Part shown: in pieces, positions 54,884-64,000 of the stretch
Position numbering within the stretch: position 1 is the stretch's first letter
Layout: each line of letters starts with the position of its first letter
Assembly: GCA_009775095.1 (NCBI GenBank)
Contig: VSOZ01000014.1
Span: forward strand, 25,078-89,077
DNA: 64,000 bases
Reading direction: 5' to 3'
Source of the DNA: Muribaculum sp.
Lineage (GTDB): Bacteria; Bacteroidota; Bacteroidia; Bacteroidales; Muribaculaceae
Made by a program: the position numbers and the translations under genes
The notes under the pieces: generated by a model
Seen by the model: the letters and a program-made list of their open reading frames with translations, nothing else
What the model was told of the DNA's origin: nothing
Databases searched by the model: none

Positions 54884-55426
54884 ATGGGCAGTGTAAAAGA
54901 TTATTTTTCATCACTGGGTACGGGGGTTATCAGCCTTCTGAAAGGTATGGGTGTCACCGGAAAGGAATTTTTTACTCCTAAAATTACGGAACAATATCCC
55001 GACCGGCGTGACACTATTCAGTATGCGGCTCCCCGCTTTCGTGCCAAACTTCAGTTTATCTATGATGAAGAGGGGCGTAACCGTTGTATCGCTTGCGGTA
55101 TCTGTCAGCGTAATTGTCCCAACGGCACAATAAACATAACCACCAAGATGGTGGAACTCCCCGACGGAAAGAAAAAACGTAAGTTGGACAAATATATGTA
55201 TGACCTCGGAAGTTGTACATTCTGCGAATTGTGTGTCACTACTTGTCCGCAGGACGCTATCGAGTTTTCCAACGATTTCGAGCAGGCGGTGTTTACCCGC
55301 TCAATGCTTGTGGAGCAGCTCAATTATCTTCCCGAGAAGGACGATGATCCCGCTCCGAAGCCGGCCGCTCCCAAACCTGCAGCCGAGGCTAAACCGGTCG
55401 ATAACCAATCAGAAAAAGAAAAATAA
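54884..55426 (+). CDS. nuoI: NADH-quinone oxidoreductase subunit I
   Basis: This 180-residue ferredoxin-like subunit carries two [4Fe-4S] clusters (CIACGICQRNCP and CTFCELCVTTCP). It passes electrons to NuoB. A Pro/Ala/Lys-rich tail of ~30 residues follows. In a complex without NuoEFG it is a likely docking point for ferredoxin or another donor. It restarts the nuo series after the atp insertion. Confidence 0.96.
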   Translation: MGSVKDYFSSLGTGVISLLKGMGVTGKEFFTPKITEQYPDRRDTIQYAAPRFRAKLQFIYDEEGRNRCIACGICQRNCPNGTINITTKMVELPDGKKKRKLDKYMYDLGSCTFCELCVTTCPQDAIEFSNDFEQAVFTRSMLVEQLNYLPEKDDDPAPKPAAPKPAAEAKPVDNQSEKEK

Positions 55427-55438
55427 ATTAAACATAAT

Positions 55439-55957
55439 ATGGAATCAGTCGGAAGTATTGTTATGTATGGAATAATCGTTGCCGCGATTATTGTCTTCTC
55501 GATACTCACTGTCACCACACGACGCATTCTGCGTGCAGCAACTTATCTGTTGTTTGTGCTCTTCGCAACGGCGGGACTGTACTTCAAACTCGATTATGAG
55601 TTTCTCGGTGCGGTCCAGATAGCTGTATATGCGGGCGGTATAGTCGTGTTGTTCGTATTCTCGATCTTGCTTACAAGCAAGCCGGGTGACAGCAGTGCGA
55701 GACTTGCTTCAAAGAAACGCATTGTCGGACTCATCGCTGCCTTGATGTCGCTTGTCGTGCTGGGCTATGCGCTTGTAAGCCGTCCTGAGTTCTGGACTAC
55801 TTTCTCCGCTCCGTTCACTCTCGATATGACGATGAACCGTCTTGGCGAGATTTTGCTCGGAACTGAAAAGTACCAGTATCTGCTGCCTTTTGAAGCTGTG
55901 AGTGTGTTATTGTTGGCATGTATCATCGGTGGCGTTGTTGTCGCCCGTAAACGTTAA
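55439..55957 (+). CDS. nuoJ: NADH-quinone oxidoreductase subunit J
   Basis: The 172-residue membrane subunit has about five helices and the family helix YAGGIVVLFVFSILLTS (with the pi-bulge region EFLGAVQIAVYAGG). It is part of the proton path between the quinone site and the antiporter-like subunits. Gaps to its neighbours are 12 and 7 bp. Confidence 0.94.
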   Translation: MESVGSIVMYGIIVAAIIVFSILTVTTRRILRAATYLLFVLFATAGLYFKLDYEFLGAVQIAVYAGGIVVLFVFSILLTSKPGDSSARLASKKRIVGLIAALMSLVVLGYALVSRPEFWTTFSAPFTLDMTMNRLGEILLGTEKYQYLLPFEAVSVLLLACIIGGVVVARKR

Positions 55958-55964
55958 TAGTGTT

Positions 55965-56279
55965 ATGGATAAACTACCTGTGATGCTATACATAATACCC
56001 AGCATGATTATGTTCTGCTGCGGTGTATACGGTTTTATTACACGTAAAAACATGATTGCGATACTTATATCGCTTGAGCTTATGCTCAATGCGGTTGATA
56101 TCAATTTTGTCGTGTTTAACCGGTTTTTGTTCCCCGGACAGCTTGAAGGCATGATGTTTACTCTGTTTGCAATTGCCATTGCGGCCGCTGAGACCGCTCT
56201 TGCCATCGCCATTATAGTAAACATTTTCAGAGTGGCCAAGAATATAGATGTCCGTGACCTTACTAAAATGAAATTTTAA
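55965..56279 (+). CDS. nuoK: NADH-quinone oxidoreductase subunit K
   Basis: The 104-residue membrane subunit has three helices with the two buried Glu residues in LISLELMLNAVDINFV and AIAAAETALAIAI. ATG 55965 is chosen because the frame further upstream lies inside nuoJ. Confidence 0.95.
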   Translation: MDKLPVMLYIIPSMIMFCCGVYGFITRKNMIAILISLELMLNAVDINFVVFNRFLFPGQLEGMMFTLFAIAIAAAETALAIAIIVNIFRVAKNIDVRDLTKMKF

Positions 56280-56284
56280 CCGCT

Positions 56285-58327
56285 ATGGAAATGATGTCAA
56301 TCTTCATACTTTGCATACCCCTGTGCATGTTCCTCTTCCTCGGGCTGTTCGGTAAGTACATGCCCCATAAGGTAGCCGGAATTCTCGGTACATTGGGTAT
56401 GGGAGTCACAATGGTGTTGGCTTATACTGTAGCCCTCACTTATTTCTTCTCGGGTAGCCCCGAGTTTATAAACGAGGCCGGCGAACGTCTTCAGGTCATA
56501 CTGTTCAATCAGGACTGGTTGCAGTTTACCGACAAGCTCGTCATCCGTATCGGCTTCCTGCTTGACCCCATTTCGGCGCTGCTCCTGATCGTGATTACGA
56601 CGGTGTCGTTTATGGTTCACCTTTACAGCAACGGCTACATGCGCGACCATCACGGAGTGTGGGAGACCGGCTTCCAGCGCTTCTATGCCTTCCTGTCACT
56701 CTTCAGCTTCTCGATGCTCGGTCTTGTAGTGGCTACCAACATTTTCCAGATGTATATTTTCTGGGAGCTTGTAGGTGCCTCTTCATTCCTGCTGATCGGC
56801 TTCTACTATGTTAAGCCGTCGGCTGTCGCCGCTTGTAAGAAAGCGTTTATCGTAACCCGTTTTGCCGATCTCGGCTTCCTGCTCGGCATCTTGGCTCTGT
56901 CGTTCTACGGCGCCAAGTACGGCAACTTCAACTTCGACTTCACTTCGCTGACCTCTTCGGCTGTGGCCGGTATGAAAGATGTCTTCCAAATCGACCTTTC
57001 TACCGCCGAAGGTGTCAGGAATGTATTCCTTAACTCGCCCGCTCCCACATTCCTCGGAGCTTCGGTTCTGACTTGGGCGCTCGTGCTCATCTTCATGGGA
57101 GGTATGGGTAAGTCGGCTATGTTGCCGTTGCACATATGGCTTCCCGACGCCATGGAGGGTCCGACTCCCGTTTCTGCACTCATCCACGCCGCTACTATGG
57201 TTGTGGCCGGTGTTTACCTCGTGGCCCGTCTCTTCCCGTTGTATCTTATGGAGACTGCGGCGCTGGAGATTATCGTTATCGTAGGCGCTCTTACAGCTCT
57301 CTATGCCGCGATGGTGGCCTGTGTCCAGGTCGACATCAAGCGCGTGCTCGCGTTCTCTACCATATCGCAGATAGCGTTCATGATGGTCTCGCTCGGTGTT
57401 GCCCGTCCTGAATTCCACCATGGAGTAGGCTACATGGCCGGTATGTTCCACCTGTTCACTCACGCCATGTTCAAGGCGCTCCTCTTCCTTTGCGCCGGTG
57501 CTATCATCCACGCCATTGGCTCAAACGACTACACCGCTATGCACGGTCTGCGCAAGTATATGCCAGTGACCCACATTACATTCCTTATCGGATGTCTTGC
57601 TATTGCAGGTATCATACCGTTTGCCGGTTTCTTCTCGAAAGACGAGATTTTGACCGCTTGCTTCGGAAATTCGATGCTGTGGTACATATGGATGTCGTTT
57701 GTAGCCGGTCTTACCGCTTTCTATATGTTCCGTCTGTATTACCTCATATTCTGGTGGAAAGAGCATAAGGTACCCGAAGGTCATCATGCTCCTCATGATC
57801 AGGCTTGGACTATGACCGTGCCTTTGGTTTTCCTTGCCGCCGTGTCATGTGTGGCCGGTTTTGTTCCGTTCGGAAATCTCGTTACTTGGAACGGTCACCC
57901 GATGTTTGACGGCATGTCGTTCTTCACCAACCTTGAGCACCTCGACTGGTCGGTTGCCGCTATAAGCCTTGCCGTAGCTATTATAGCTATACTGATAGCT
58001 ACCGTAATGTATAAGAAAGAAAATCCCGCTCCGGCACGCATGAAAGCCGCTCTGCCCGCATTGTGGCGTTGGTGCTACCATCGTTTCTATTGGGACGAAC
58101 TCTATCTGTTCATCACCAGAAATATTATCTTTGACCACATATGCAAGCCTATCGCATGGTTTGACCGTCACATTATCGACGGTACAATGGACATGTTTGC
58201 TGCTGTTACACAGCGCGCCTCGCTCGCTATCAAGGGGCTGCAGTCGGGCAATGTACAGTTCTATGTATGGCTCTATCTTGTAGGAGCGCTTCTGATGGCG
58301 ACTGTAGTCTGGATATGTCTTCTGTAA
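56285..58327 (+). CDS. nuoL: NADH-quinone oxidoreductase subunit L
   Basis: The 680-residue distal proton-pumping subunit has about 16 helices with Mrp-type motifs. These include YIFWELVGASSFLLIGFYY (conserved Glu), HIWLPDAMEGPTPVSALIHAATMVVAGVYL and KRVLAFSTISQIAFM (Lys). A long lateral helix near the C-terminus (after residue ~540) is indicated by the final membrane segment. Confidence 0.96.
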   Translation: MEMMSIFILCIPLCMFLFLGLFGKYMPHKVAGILGTLGMGVTMVLAYTVALTYFFSGSPEFINEAGERLQVILFNQDWLQFTDKLVIRIGFLLDPISALLLIVITTVSFMVHLYSNGYMRDHHGVWETGFQRFYAFLSLFSFSMLGLVVATNIFQMYIFWELVGASSFLLIGFYYVKPSAVAACKKAFIVTRFADLGFLLGILALSFYGAKYGNFNFDFTSLTSSAVAGMKDVFQIDLSTAEGVRNVFLNSPAPTFLGASVLTWALVLIFMGGMGKSAMLPLHIWLPDAMEGPTPVSALIHAATMVVAGVYLVARLFPLYLMETAALEIIVIVGALTALYAAMVACVQVDIKRVLAFSTISQIAFMMVSLGVARPEFHHGVGYMAGMFHLFTHAMFKALLFLCAGAIIHAIGSNDYTAMHGLRKYMPVTHITFLIGCLAIAGIIPFAGFFSKDEILTACFGNSMLWYIWMSFVAGLTAFYMFRLYYLIFWWKEHKVPEGHHAPHDQAWTMTVPLVFLAAVSCVAGFVPFGNLVTWNGHPMFDGMSFFTNLEHLDWSVAAISLAVAIIAILIATVMYKKENPAPARMKAALPALWRWCYHRFYWDELYLFITRNIIFDHICKPIAWFDRHIIDGTMDMFAAVTQRASLAIKGLQSGNVQFYVWLYLVGALLMATVVWICLL

Positions 58328-58358
58328 TGTTTAATGGTGCAACTCAAATATAGTAATT

Positions 58359-59864
58359 ATGATATTCTCTAATATTCTTATATATTTTGTAGTCATCCCG
58401 CTGGTGATGCTCGGGTGCCTGTTCCTCTGCAGGAACATGAACCAGATACGCACCGTTGCAGTTGTCGGTTCTACGGCACTTGTAGCCTTGTCCGTATACT
58501 TGGTGTTTGACTTTTTGCACTTGCGTGCTGCCGGTGCTGATGCTATCATGCTTTATACCGGTTCTTGGATGTGGTTTGAACCCCTTAATATCCATCTGGC
58601 CGTGGGTGTTGACGGTATTTCGGTAGCCATGTTGCTCCTTTCGGCAATTATCGTGTTTGCCGGCACGTTTGCTTCGTGGAAGATCGAGCCGCTGCCCAAG
58701 GACTTCTTTCTCTGGCTCATCCTGCTCTCTACCGGTGTATTCGGCTTCTTCATCTCTATTGACCTGTTCACAATGTTCATGTTCTATGAGGTGGCGCTTA
58801 TCCCCATGTACCTGCTTATCGGTCTTTGGGGCACGGGACGCAAGGAGTACTCGGCCATGAAGCTTACTCTTATGCTTATGGGCGGTTCGGCATTCCTTCT
58901 GCTCGGCATTCTCGGTATATATTACCACTCTGCACCCGAAGGCGGCCAGCTTACAATGAACCTGCTTGAGATTTCTGCTAACGACGCTATAGATCACAAT
59001 TGGCAGTGCTTCCTCTTCCCGATGACATTTGTCGGTTTCGGTGTGCTCGGTGCCATGTTCCCGTTCCACACTTGGAGTCCTGACGGTCACGCTTCAGCGC
59101 CCACCGCGGTGTCCATGCTGCATGCCGGTGTGCTTATGAAGCTCGGAGGTTACGGATGTTTCCGTGTGGCTATCTATCTGATGCCTTTCGCCGCCAATGA
59201 ACTCGCTTGGATATTCCTTATCCTTACTGGTATATCGGTCGTATACGGTGCGTTCAGCGCTTGCGTGCAGAACGACCTCAAGTACATCAACGCATACTCT
59301 TCGGTCAGCCACTGCGGACTCGTGCTGTTTGCCATACTTATGCTCAACACCACAGCCATGACCGGTGCGGTTATGCAGATGTTGTCTCACGGTCTTATGA
59401 CGGCACTCTTCTTCGCTCTGATCGGTATGATTTACGGACGTACCCATACGCGTGACATCCGTCTTATGGGCGGTCTTATGAAGATCATGCCTTTCTTGGC
59501 TGTATGTTATGTCATTGCGGGTATGGCTTCGCTCGGACTTCCGGGACTTAGCGGTTTCGTTGCCGAGATGACCATATTTGTAGGTTCGTTCCAGCATACC
59601 GACCTGTTCCACCGTGCATTCACTGTGGCTGCATGCTGCTCTATCGTGATTACCGCAGTATACATACTCCGTGTTGTGGGCAAACTCCTCTACGGACCCG
59701 TGTATGACGAGCATCACCTTACGCTCACCGATGCCAAGTGGTGGGAGCGTCTATCTACCGTTACGCTGATTGTCTGCGTTGCCGGTATCGGTTGTTTCCC
59801 CAACTGGATCAATGATATGCTGCACGACTCCTTCCTCCCCATTATTGAAGTATTGACTAAATAA
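58359..59864 (+). CDS. nuoM: NADH-quinone oxidoreductase subunit M
   Basis: The 501-residue antiporter-like pump subunit has about 14 helices. It contains FMFYEVALIPMYLLIGLWG (Glu), FPFHTWSPDGHASAPTAVSMLHAGVLMKLGGYG and LKYINAYSSVSHCGLVL (Lys). It is 31 bp downstream of nuoL. Confidence 0.96.
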   Translation: MIFSNILIYFVVIPLVMLGCLFLCRNMNQIRTVAVVGSTALVALSVYLVFDFLHLRAAGADAIMLYTGSWMWFEPLNIHLAVGVDGISVAMLLLSAIIVFAGTFASWKIEPLPKDFFLWLILLSTGVFGFFISIDLFTMFMFYEVALIPMYLLIGLWGTGRKEYSAMKLTLMLMGGSAFLLLGILGIYYHSAPEGGQLTMNLLEISANDAIDHNWQCFLFPMTFVGFGVLGAMFPFHTWSPDGHASAPTAVSMLHAGVLMKLGGYGCFRVAIYLMPFAANELAWIFLILTGISVVYGAFSACVQNDLKYINAYSSVSHCGLVLFAILMLNTTAMTGAVMQMLSHGLMTALFFALIGMIYGRTHTRDIRLMGGLMKIMPFLAVCYVIAGMASLGLPGLSGFVAEMTIFVGSFQHTDLFHRAFTVAACCSIVITAVYILRVVGKLLYGPVYDEHHLTLTDAKWWERLSTVTLIVCVAGIGCFPNWINDMLHDSFLPIIEVLTK

Positions 59865-59878
59865 AAGATTTATAAGAT

Positions 59879-61357
59879 ATGGATTATTCACAGTTTTTGG
59901 TAATGCATCATGAGATAGGATTATTGGTCCTTATCCTATTGATCTTTTTATTTGATACATTCAGCTCTAAGGAGAGTCCCCGCGGCTTCTCCATGTTCTC
60001 CGTATGTCTTTTCGCTCTGTTTGTTGTTGCCGGTTTCGTATATCCGTGGCGTCAGGAGACTGCTGCTGCCTTTGGCGGCATGTATGCGGCCTCGCCCGTG
60101 ATGACGGCGATTAAAAACGTGCTGAACATAGGTGTGCTCATCGTGCTTATTCAGTCTATGAAGTGGGCCGACAGTGAGTTTATGCGTGTGCGTCGCGGCG
60201 AGTTCTACGAGCTGCTCCTTATTACGCTTTTTGGTATGTATCTGATGATTTCGGCCCGTCACTTCCTGCTGTTCATCATCGGTCTGGAGACTGCTTCTCT
60301 GCCGCTTGCCGCATTGGTTGCCTTTGACAAGAACCGCTACGAAAGCCACGAAGCCGCTGTAAAATATATACTTACCGCCGTATTTTCGTCGGCTATATTT
60401 ATGATGGGCCTCAGCTTTGTATACGCTCTTGCCGGCACACTCTATTTTGCCGACATCGCCGCTTCGCTTGCCGACGGTGGCGCCATGCTTATTGTGGCTA
60501 TCGCGTTTGTCATCGCAGGTATGGGCTTCAAGCTCTCGCTCGTGCCTTTCCACTTGTGGACTGCCGATGTTTATCAGGGTGCTCCCACTTCGGTCACCTC
60601 TTATCTGTCGGTTATCTCGAAGGGTTCGGCTGCATTTGCCTTCTTCGTTATTCTGGTTCAGGTATTCGGCCCGTTCTATCACGGTATCTGGGAGTGGATG
60701 CTTTATGCACTCATCATCCTTACGATAACCGTGGGTAACCTTTTCGCTCTGCGACAGAAAAACCTCAAGCGCTTCCTCGCGTTCTCCTCTATATCGCAGG
60801 CCGGTTATATCATGCTCGGTGTTATTGCCGGAAGTGCACAGGGCCTTGGCTCGTTAATATTCTACGTCCTCGTTTACATATTCTCCAATCTTGCCGCTTT
60901 CGGAGTTATCTCCGCCATCGAGAACAAGACCGGACGTGTCGACATGGACTCGTACAACAACCTCTATTCGACCAACCCCAAGCTGGCGTTTACGATGATG
61001 CTTGCCATGTTCTCGCTTGCAGGTATTCCTCCGTTTGCGGGATTCTTCAGTAAGTTCTTCATCTTCTCTGCAGGTGTGGCTTCCGGTTCGATGGCTCTGT
61101 ATATACTTGTGCTTATCGCCTTGATCAATACTATCGTGTCGCTTTACTACTACCTTCTTGTGGTAAAGGCGATGTTCATCAACAATCAGGAGCCTTGTGC
61201 CATCGCTACTTTCCGCTCGGCCGGTTCGGAGCGTCTCGGCATGTGGATATGCGTTGCCGGCATCATACTTGTCGGTCTTGTAAGCTGCATCTACAACGGC
61301 ATTATTGATACATCAGTGATGAACACCGAGTATATCTTTACGATATTTGCCAACTGA
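59879..61357 (+). CDS. nuoN: NADH-quinone oxidoreductase subunit N
   Basis: The 492-residue antiporter-like pump subunit has about 14 helices. Landmarks are FIIGLETASLPLAALVAF (Glu), VPFHLWTADVYQGAPTSVTSYLSVISKGSAAF and LKRFLAFSSISQAGYIMLGV (Lys). It is the last gene of the 17-kb block; a terminator follows. Confidence 0.96.
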   Translation: MDYSQFLVMHHEIGLLVLILLIFLFDTFSSKESPRGFSMFSVCLFALFVVAGFVYPWRQETAAAFGGMYAASPVMTAIKNVLNIGVLIVLIQSMKWADSEFMRVRRGEFYELLLITLFGMYLMISARHFLLFIIGLETASLPLAALVAFDKNRYESHEAAVKYILTAVFSSAIFMMGLSFVYALAGTLYFADIAASLADGGAMLIVAIAFVIAGMGFKLSLVPFHLWTADVYQGAPTSVTSYLSVISKGSAAFAFFVILVQVFGPFYHGIWEWMLYALIILTITVGNLFALRQKNLKRFLAFSSISQAGYIMLGVIAGSAQGLGSLIFYVLVYIFSNLAAFGVISAIENKTGRVDMDSYNNLYSTNPKLAFTMMLAMFSLAGIPPFAGFFSKFFIFSAGVASGSMALYILVLIALINTIVSLYYYLLVVKAMFINNQEPCAIATFRSAGSERLGMWICVAGIILVGLVSCIYNGIIDTSVMNTEYIFTIFAN

Positions 61358-61378
61358 TAATATCTATCTATTATAAGC

Positions 61379-61416
61379 GAAACGGGCGACTCATCTCGAG
61401 CCGCCCGTTTTGCTTT
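61379..61416 (+). terminator. Terminator of the nuo-atp operon
   Basis: AAACGGGCG pairs with CGCCCGTTT, with an inner CTC/GAG pair, followed by TGCTTTTTG. It is the first clear terminator after the start of nuoA. The following ~230 bp before the next gene show no other element I can support. Confidence 0.85.
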
Positions 61417-61644
61417 TTGTAGTATGAAATTCTGTTTCCCTTTAGACGTTTGAACGACCGTAAAAGTTCCGCTATTTTATGATTTTTACGACAATTAAAC
61501 ACTTATATCCTAATCTGTACGTAAACAGAGGTTTTTGGGCTGTTTTTGCCGGTTATGTTACGAAACCAAAGATATTTGAAATAGTATAATTACATATAAG
61601 TGTGCGGTTTTTGAGATATTTGCATTACAATAAAGTGTTTTGCT

Positions 61645-64000
61645 ATGTATAAGTATCTGCCATATTTTTTGATCTCGATATCGATTACCCTTTGTCATGT
61701 CTGCGGCATGGCTCATGATTTTCGTATTGCTGATCCTGAAGGCACGGCAACGATTTTTGTCGATGCTGATGATTATGCCGGTGTCGCGAGAGCGGCGCGC
61801 GATTTGGGCGACGATGTGCGTAAGGTGACGGGTAAAGCCGCGCCGGTAATTGCGGCGCGTAAATATACGACAGGTAATATTGTAGTGGGTACGATCGGTA
61901 AAAGCCGCTTGATCGACCGTATGATATCGCGCCATAAACTTGATGTCAGCGAGGTTAAAGGACAATGGGAGTCCTACGTCATTGATGTTGTTGACAGTTG
62001 TCTTGTTATTGCCGGTAGCGACAAGCGCGGTACGATCTACGGCATATATGACCTTAGTCGCCGAATGGGTGTTTCGCCGTGGTACTGGTGGGCTGACGTG
62101 CCCGTAGCTCATCGCGATTCTATAGCCTATGATGCCGGTCGTTATGTGCAGCCTTCACCGAAGGTCAAGTATCGCGGTATATTTATAAACGACGAGTGGC
62201 CTTCGTTCGGCGGTTGGGCTACAAAGCATTTCGGTGGTATAAACTCCGAGATGTATTCACGTATGTTTGAACTCCTTCTGCGTCTTAAGGCCAACTATCT
62301 TTGGCCGGCCATGTGGGCTTCGAGCTTTAACGAGGATGACCCTCTGAATCCGCGCGTTGCCGACGAGTACGGTATTGTCATGGGAACAAGCCATCATGAA
62401 CCTATGATGCGCGCTCATAAAGAATATACAAAGCGTCGCGACGAGGTAGGGGCTTGGAATTATAATACAAATAAAGCCAACTTGGATAAGTTCTTCCGCG
62501 ACGGCATGGTGCGTAACAAGAACTTTGACAATATCGTTACTATCGGTATGCGTGGTGACGGCGATGTCGCTATGAGCGACGGAGGCGATGAGGCAAATAT
62601 GAAGACCCTCGCCGACGTGGTCAAAGGACAGCGCACGATTCTCGCCGACATTTATGGCCGCGCTGACAAAGTGCCGCAGTTGTGGGCGGTATTTACCGAA
62701 GTGCAGCGTTATTATGATGCCGGATTCAATGTGCCTGATGACGTCACGCTCCTTTTGTGTGACAACAACTGGGGATACATTCGCCGTACCGCTCCTGAAA
62801 AAGAACGCTCCCGCAAGGGTGGGGTGGGGCTGTATTACCATATCGACATGAATGGCGGCCCGTGGAATGACCGTTGGGTCAATACGTCGCCGCTGCCCAA
62901 ATTGCGCGAGCAGTTAAACCTTGCTTATCGTTCGGGCATCGACCGTATTTGGATTATTAATGTCGGCGACCTTAAACCGAAAGAAGTGCCGATCGATTTC
63001 ATCATGACATATGCGTGGGAGCCCGACAGCATACGCCCCGGCGATGAAAAAGCGTATCTTGAGCGTTTTGCGGCCGAGGCATTTGGCTCCGACGTGGCTG
63101 CCGATGTGGCCGATATAATGGCTAAGTATCCGAAGTACAATCTGTGGCGTAAGGCGGAGGTGCAGACTCCTGACATATTCAGTGTGGAAAATTACGACGA
63201 GGCCAATCGTGTCACTACGATGTGGCGTCAGCTTGCCGACAAGGCCGAGGCTGTGCGCTTACGCATTCCCGCGGAGGCACGCGACGCTTATTTCCAGCTG
63301 GTCTATTATCCCGCGGTAGCGTCGGCTACTGTGGCTGAGATATATACGGCCGCGGCTTGGAACCGATACTATGCCGAGCGTGGCGACTTGCGTGCCAATG
63401 ACTTTGCCGATCGTGCCAAAGAGCTGTTTGTAAAAGACTCTCTGCTGACCGTTCAATATAATAAGGCTATAGCCGGCGGAAAGTGGGACAATATGATGTC
63501 AGACAAGCATATCGGCTACCGGCAGTGGTCTATGCCCGATAAAAACACCCTTCCGGAACTGCGTTATGTCACGGCGTCGGAAGCACGTCGGTCGATGCCT
63601 GTTGTTGAAAAAAATTCTGATGAATACTCTATTGCAGCTATAAATTATTCACGCTCCAAGCCGGCCGATGGTGTGTCTTGGATTGTGTTGCCCGATTTAG
63701 GCCGTGGCGAGGGTTGTATGGGTAGCAGCGATGTAGTTGCGTCCATGCCCTCTGCCGGAGGTCCGGTGTTGGAGTACGACGTAGATGTTGAAAATACCGA
63801 CTCGCTCCGCGTAGCCGTAGCTATCCTGCCCACTCAGGACATTAATCCCGCACGCGGTCTGCGCCTCGGAGTGCAGCTTGATAACGGTCCGTTGCAGATA
63901 CTCGATGCCCGTAAGGGGTTGCATGATGAATTTAGGGAATACACCCCCGACAATCTGAAACGAGCCAAAAACCTTAAGCCGCTACCTCCTCGCTCTACAC
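61645..64000 (+). CDS. Second GH115-family glycoside hydrolase, cut by the window edge
   Basis: The open frame runs without a stop to base 64000 (785 complete codons), so the C-terminus is missing. A signal-like segment (residues 1-23) leads into an N-terminal domain with VGTIGKSRLIDRMI and IAGSDKRGTIYGIYDLSRR. The GH115 barrel is marked by GVSPWYWWADVP, VKYRGIFINDEWPSF, LLRLKANYLWPAMWASSF and MGTSHHEPMMRA, and a later VTIGMRGDGDVAM. It is a paralogue of the enzyme at 36599-39214. The substrate is likely a glucuronic-acid-bearing glycan such as xylan. No SusCD pair is visible in the window. Confidence 0.9.
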   Translation, partial: MYKYLPYFLISISITLCHVCGMAHDFRIADPEGTATIFVDADDYAGVARAARDLGDDVRKVTGKAAPVIAARKYTTGNIVVGTIGKSRLIDRMISRHKLDVSEVKGQWESYVIDVVDSCLVIAGSDKRGTIYGIYDLSRRMGVSPWYWWADVPVAHRDSIAYDAGRYVQPSPKVKYRGIFINDEWPSFGGWATKHFGGINSEMYSRMFELLLRLKANYLWPAMWASSFNEDDPLNPRVADEYGIVMGTSHHEPMMRAHKEYTKRRDEVGAWNYNTNKANLDKFFRDGMVRNKNFDNIVTIGMRGDGDVAMSDGGDEANMKTLADVVKGQRTILADIYGRADKVPQLWAVFTEVQRYYDAGFNVPDDVTLLLCDNNWGYIRRTAPEKERSRKGGVGLYYHIDMNGGPWNDRWVNTSPLPKLREQLNLAYRSGIDRIWIINVGDLKPKEVPIDFIMTYAWEPDSIRPGDEKAYLERFAAEAFGSDVAADVADIMAKYPKYNLWRKAEVQTPDIFSVENYDEANRVTTMWRQLADKAEAVRLRIPAEARDAYFQLVYYPAVASATVAEIYTAAAWNRYYAERGDLRANDFADRAKELFVKDSLLTVQYNKAIAGGKWDNMMSDKHIGYRQWSMPDKNTLPELRYVTASEARRSMPVVEKNSDEYSIAAINYSRSKPADGVSWIVLPDLGRGEGCMGSSDVVASMPSAGGPVLEYDVDVENTDSLRVAVAILPTQDINPARGLRLGVQLDNGPLQILDARKGLHDEFREYTPDNLKRAKNLKPLPPRST

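Overview
The window looks like chromosomal DNA of a Bacteroidales bacterium, most plausibly Muribaculaceae or a close relative; the family placement is an inference. Supporting signs are many promoters of the Bacteroidetes form (TTTG, 19-21 bp, TAnnTTTG), almost no Shine-Dalgarno sequences, TonB-linked outer-membrane proteins, head-GIN (DUF2807) proteins, GH115 glycosidases, an ATP synthase a subunit with a large periplasmic N-terminus, and a complex I operon with fused nuoCD and no nuoEFG. I see no tRNA, rRNA, insertion sequence, CRISPR array or prophage.

Bases 1-14,900 hold housekeeping genes: an exported amidase with an MCE/MlaD protein, dnaA, an 82-residue protein ending in a sliding-clamp-binding motif, a large M16 protease, a nitroreductase, a B12-dependent ribonucleotide reductase (nrdJ), a 4-alpha-glucanotransferase, a stand-alone cobalamin riboswitch on the minus strand with its own promoter and terminator but no gene, and a YbaK/ProX-like deacylase. 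Bases 14,900-23,300 hold an outer-membrane barrel protein, a membrane-bound TPR-HTH regulator and, divergent from it, a tripartite drug-efflux operon (TolC, HlyD/EmrA and MFS/EmrB types).

Bases 23,300-44,130 are mostly envelope genes: two DUF2807 proteins behind dusB, a small M16 protease, an SGNH hydrolase with an alpha-2-macroglobulin-like giant, a sigma/anti-sigma/Spy-like operon, a ZIP transporter, a GH115 glycosidase, an MscS-type channel, and a TonB receptor followed by a lipoprotein.

Bases 44,331-61,357 form one 17-kb co-directional block in which the complete F-type ATP synthase set (atpDCBEFHAG) sits inside the complex I set (nuoA-B-CD-H | atp | nuoI-J-K-L-M-N). I see no terminator within it and only short gaps. 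This would couple expression of the main proton pump and the ATP synthase. The window ends inside a second GH115 gene that runs off the right edge.

The observations most worth following up are the nested atp/nuo operon, the gene-less cobalamin riboswitch, and the small clamp-motif protein beside dnaA.
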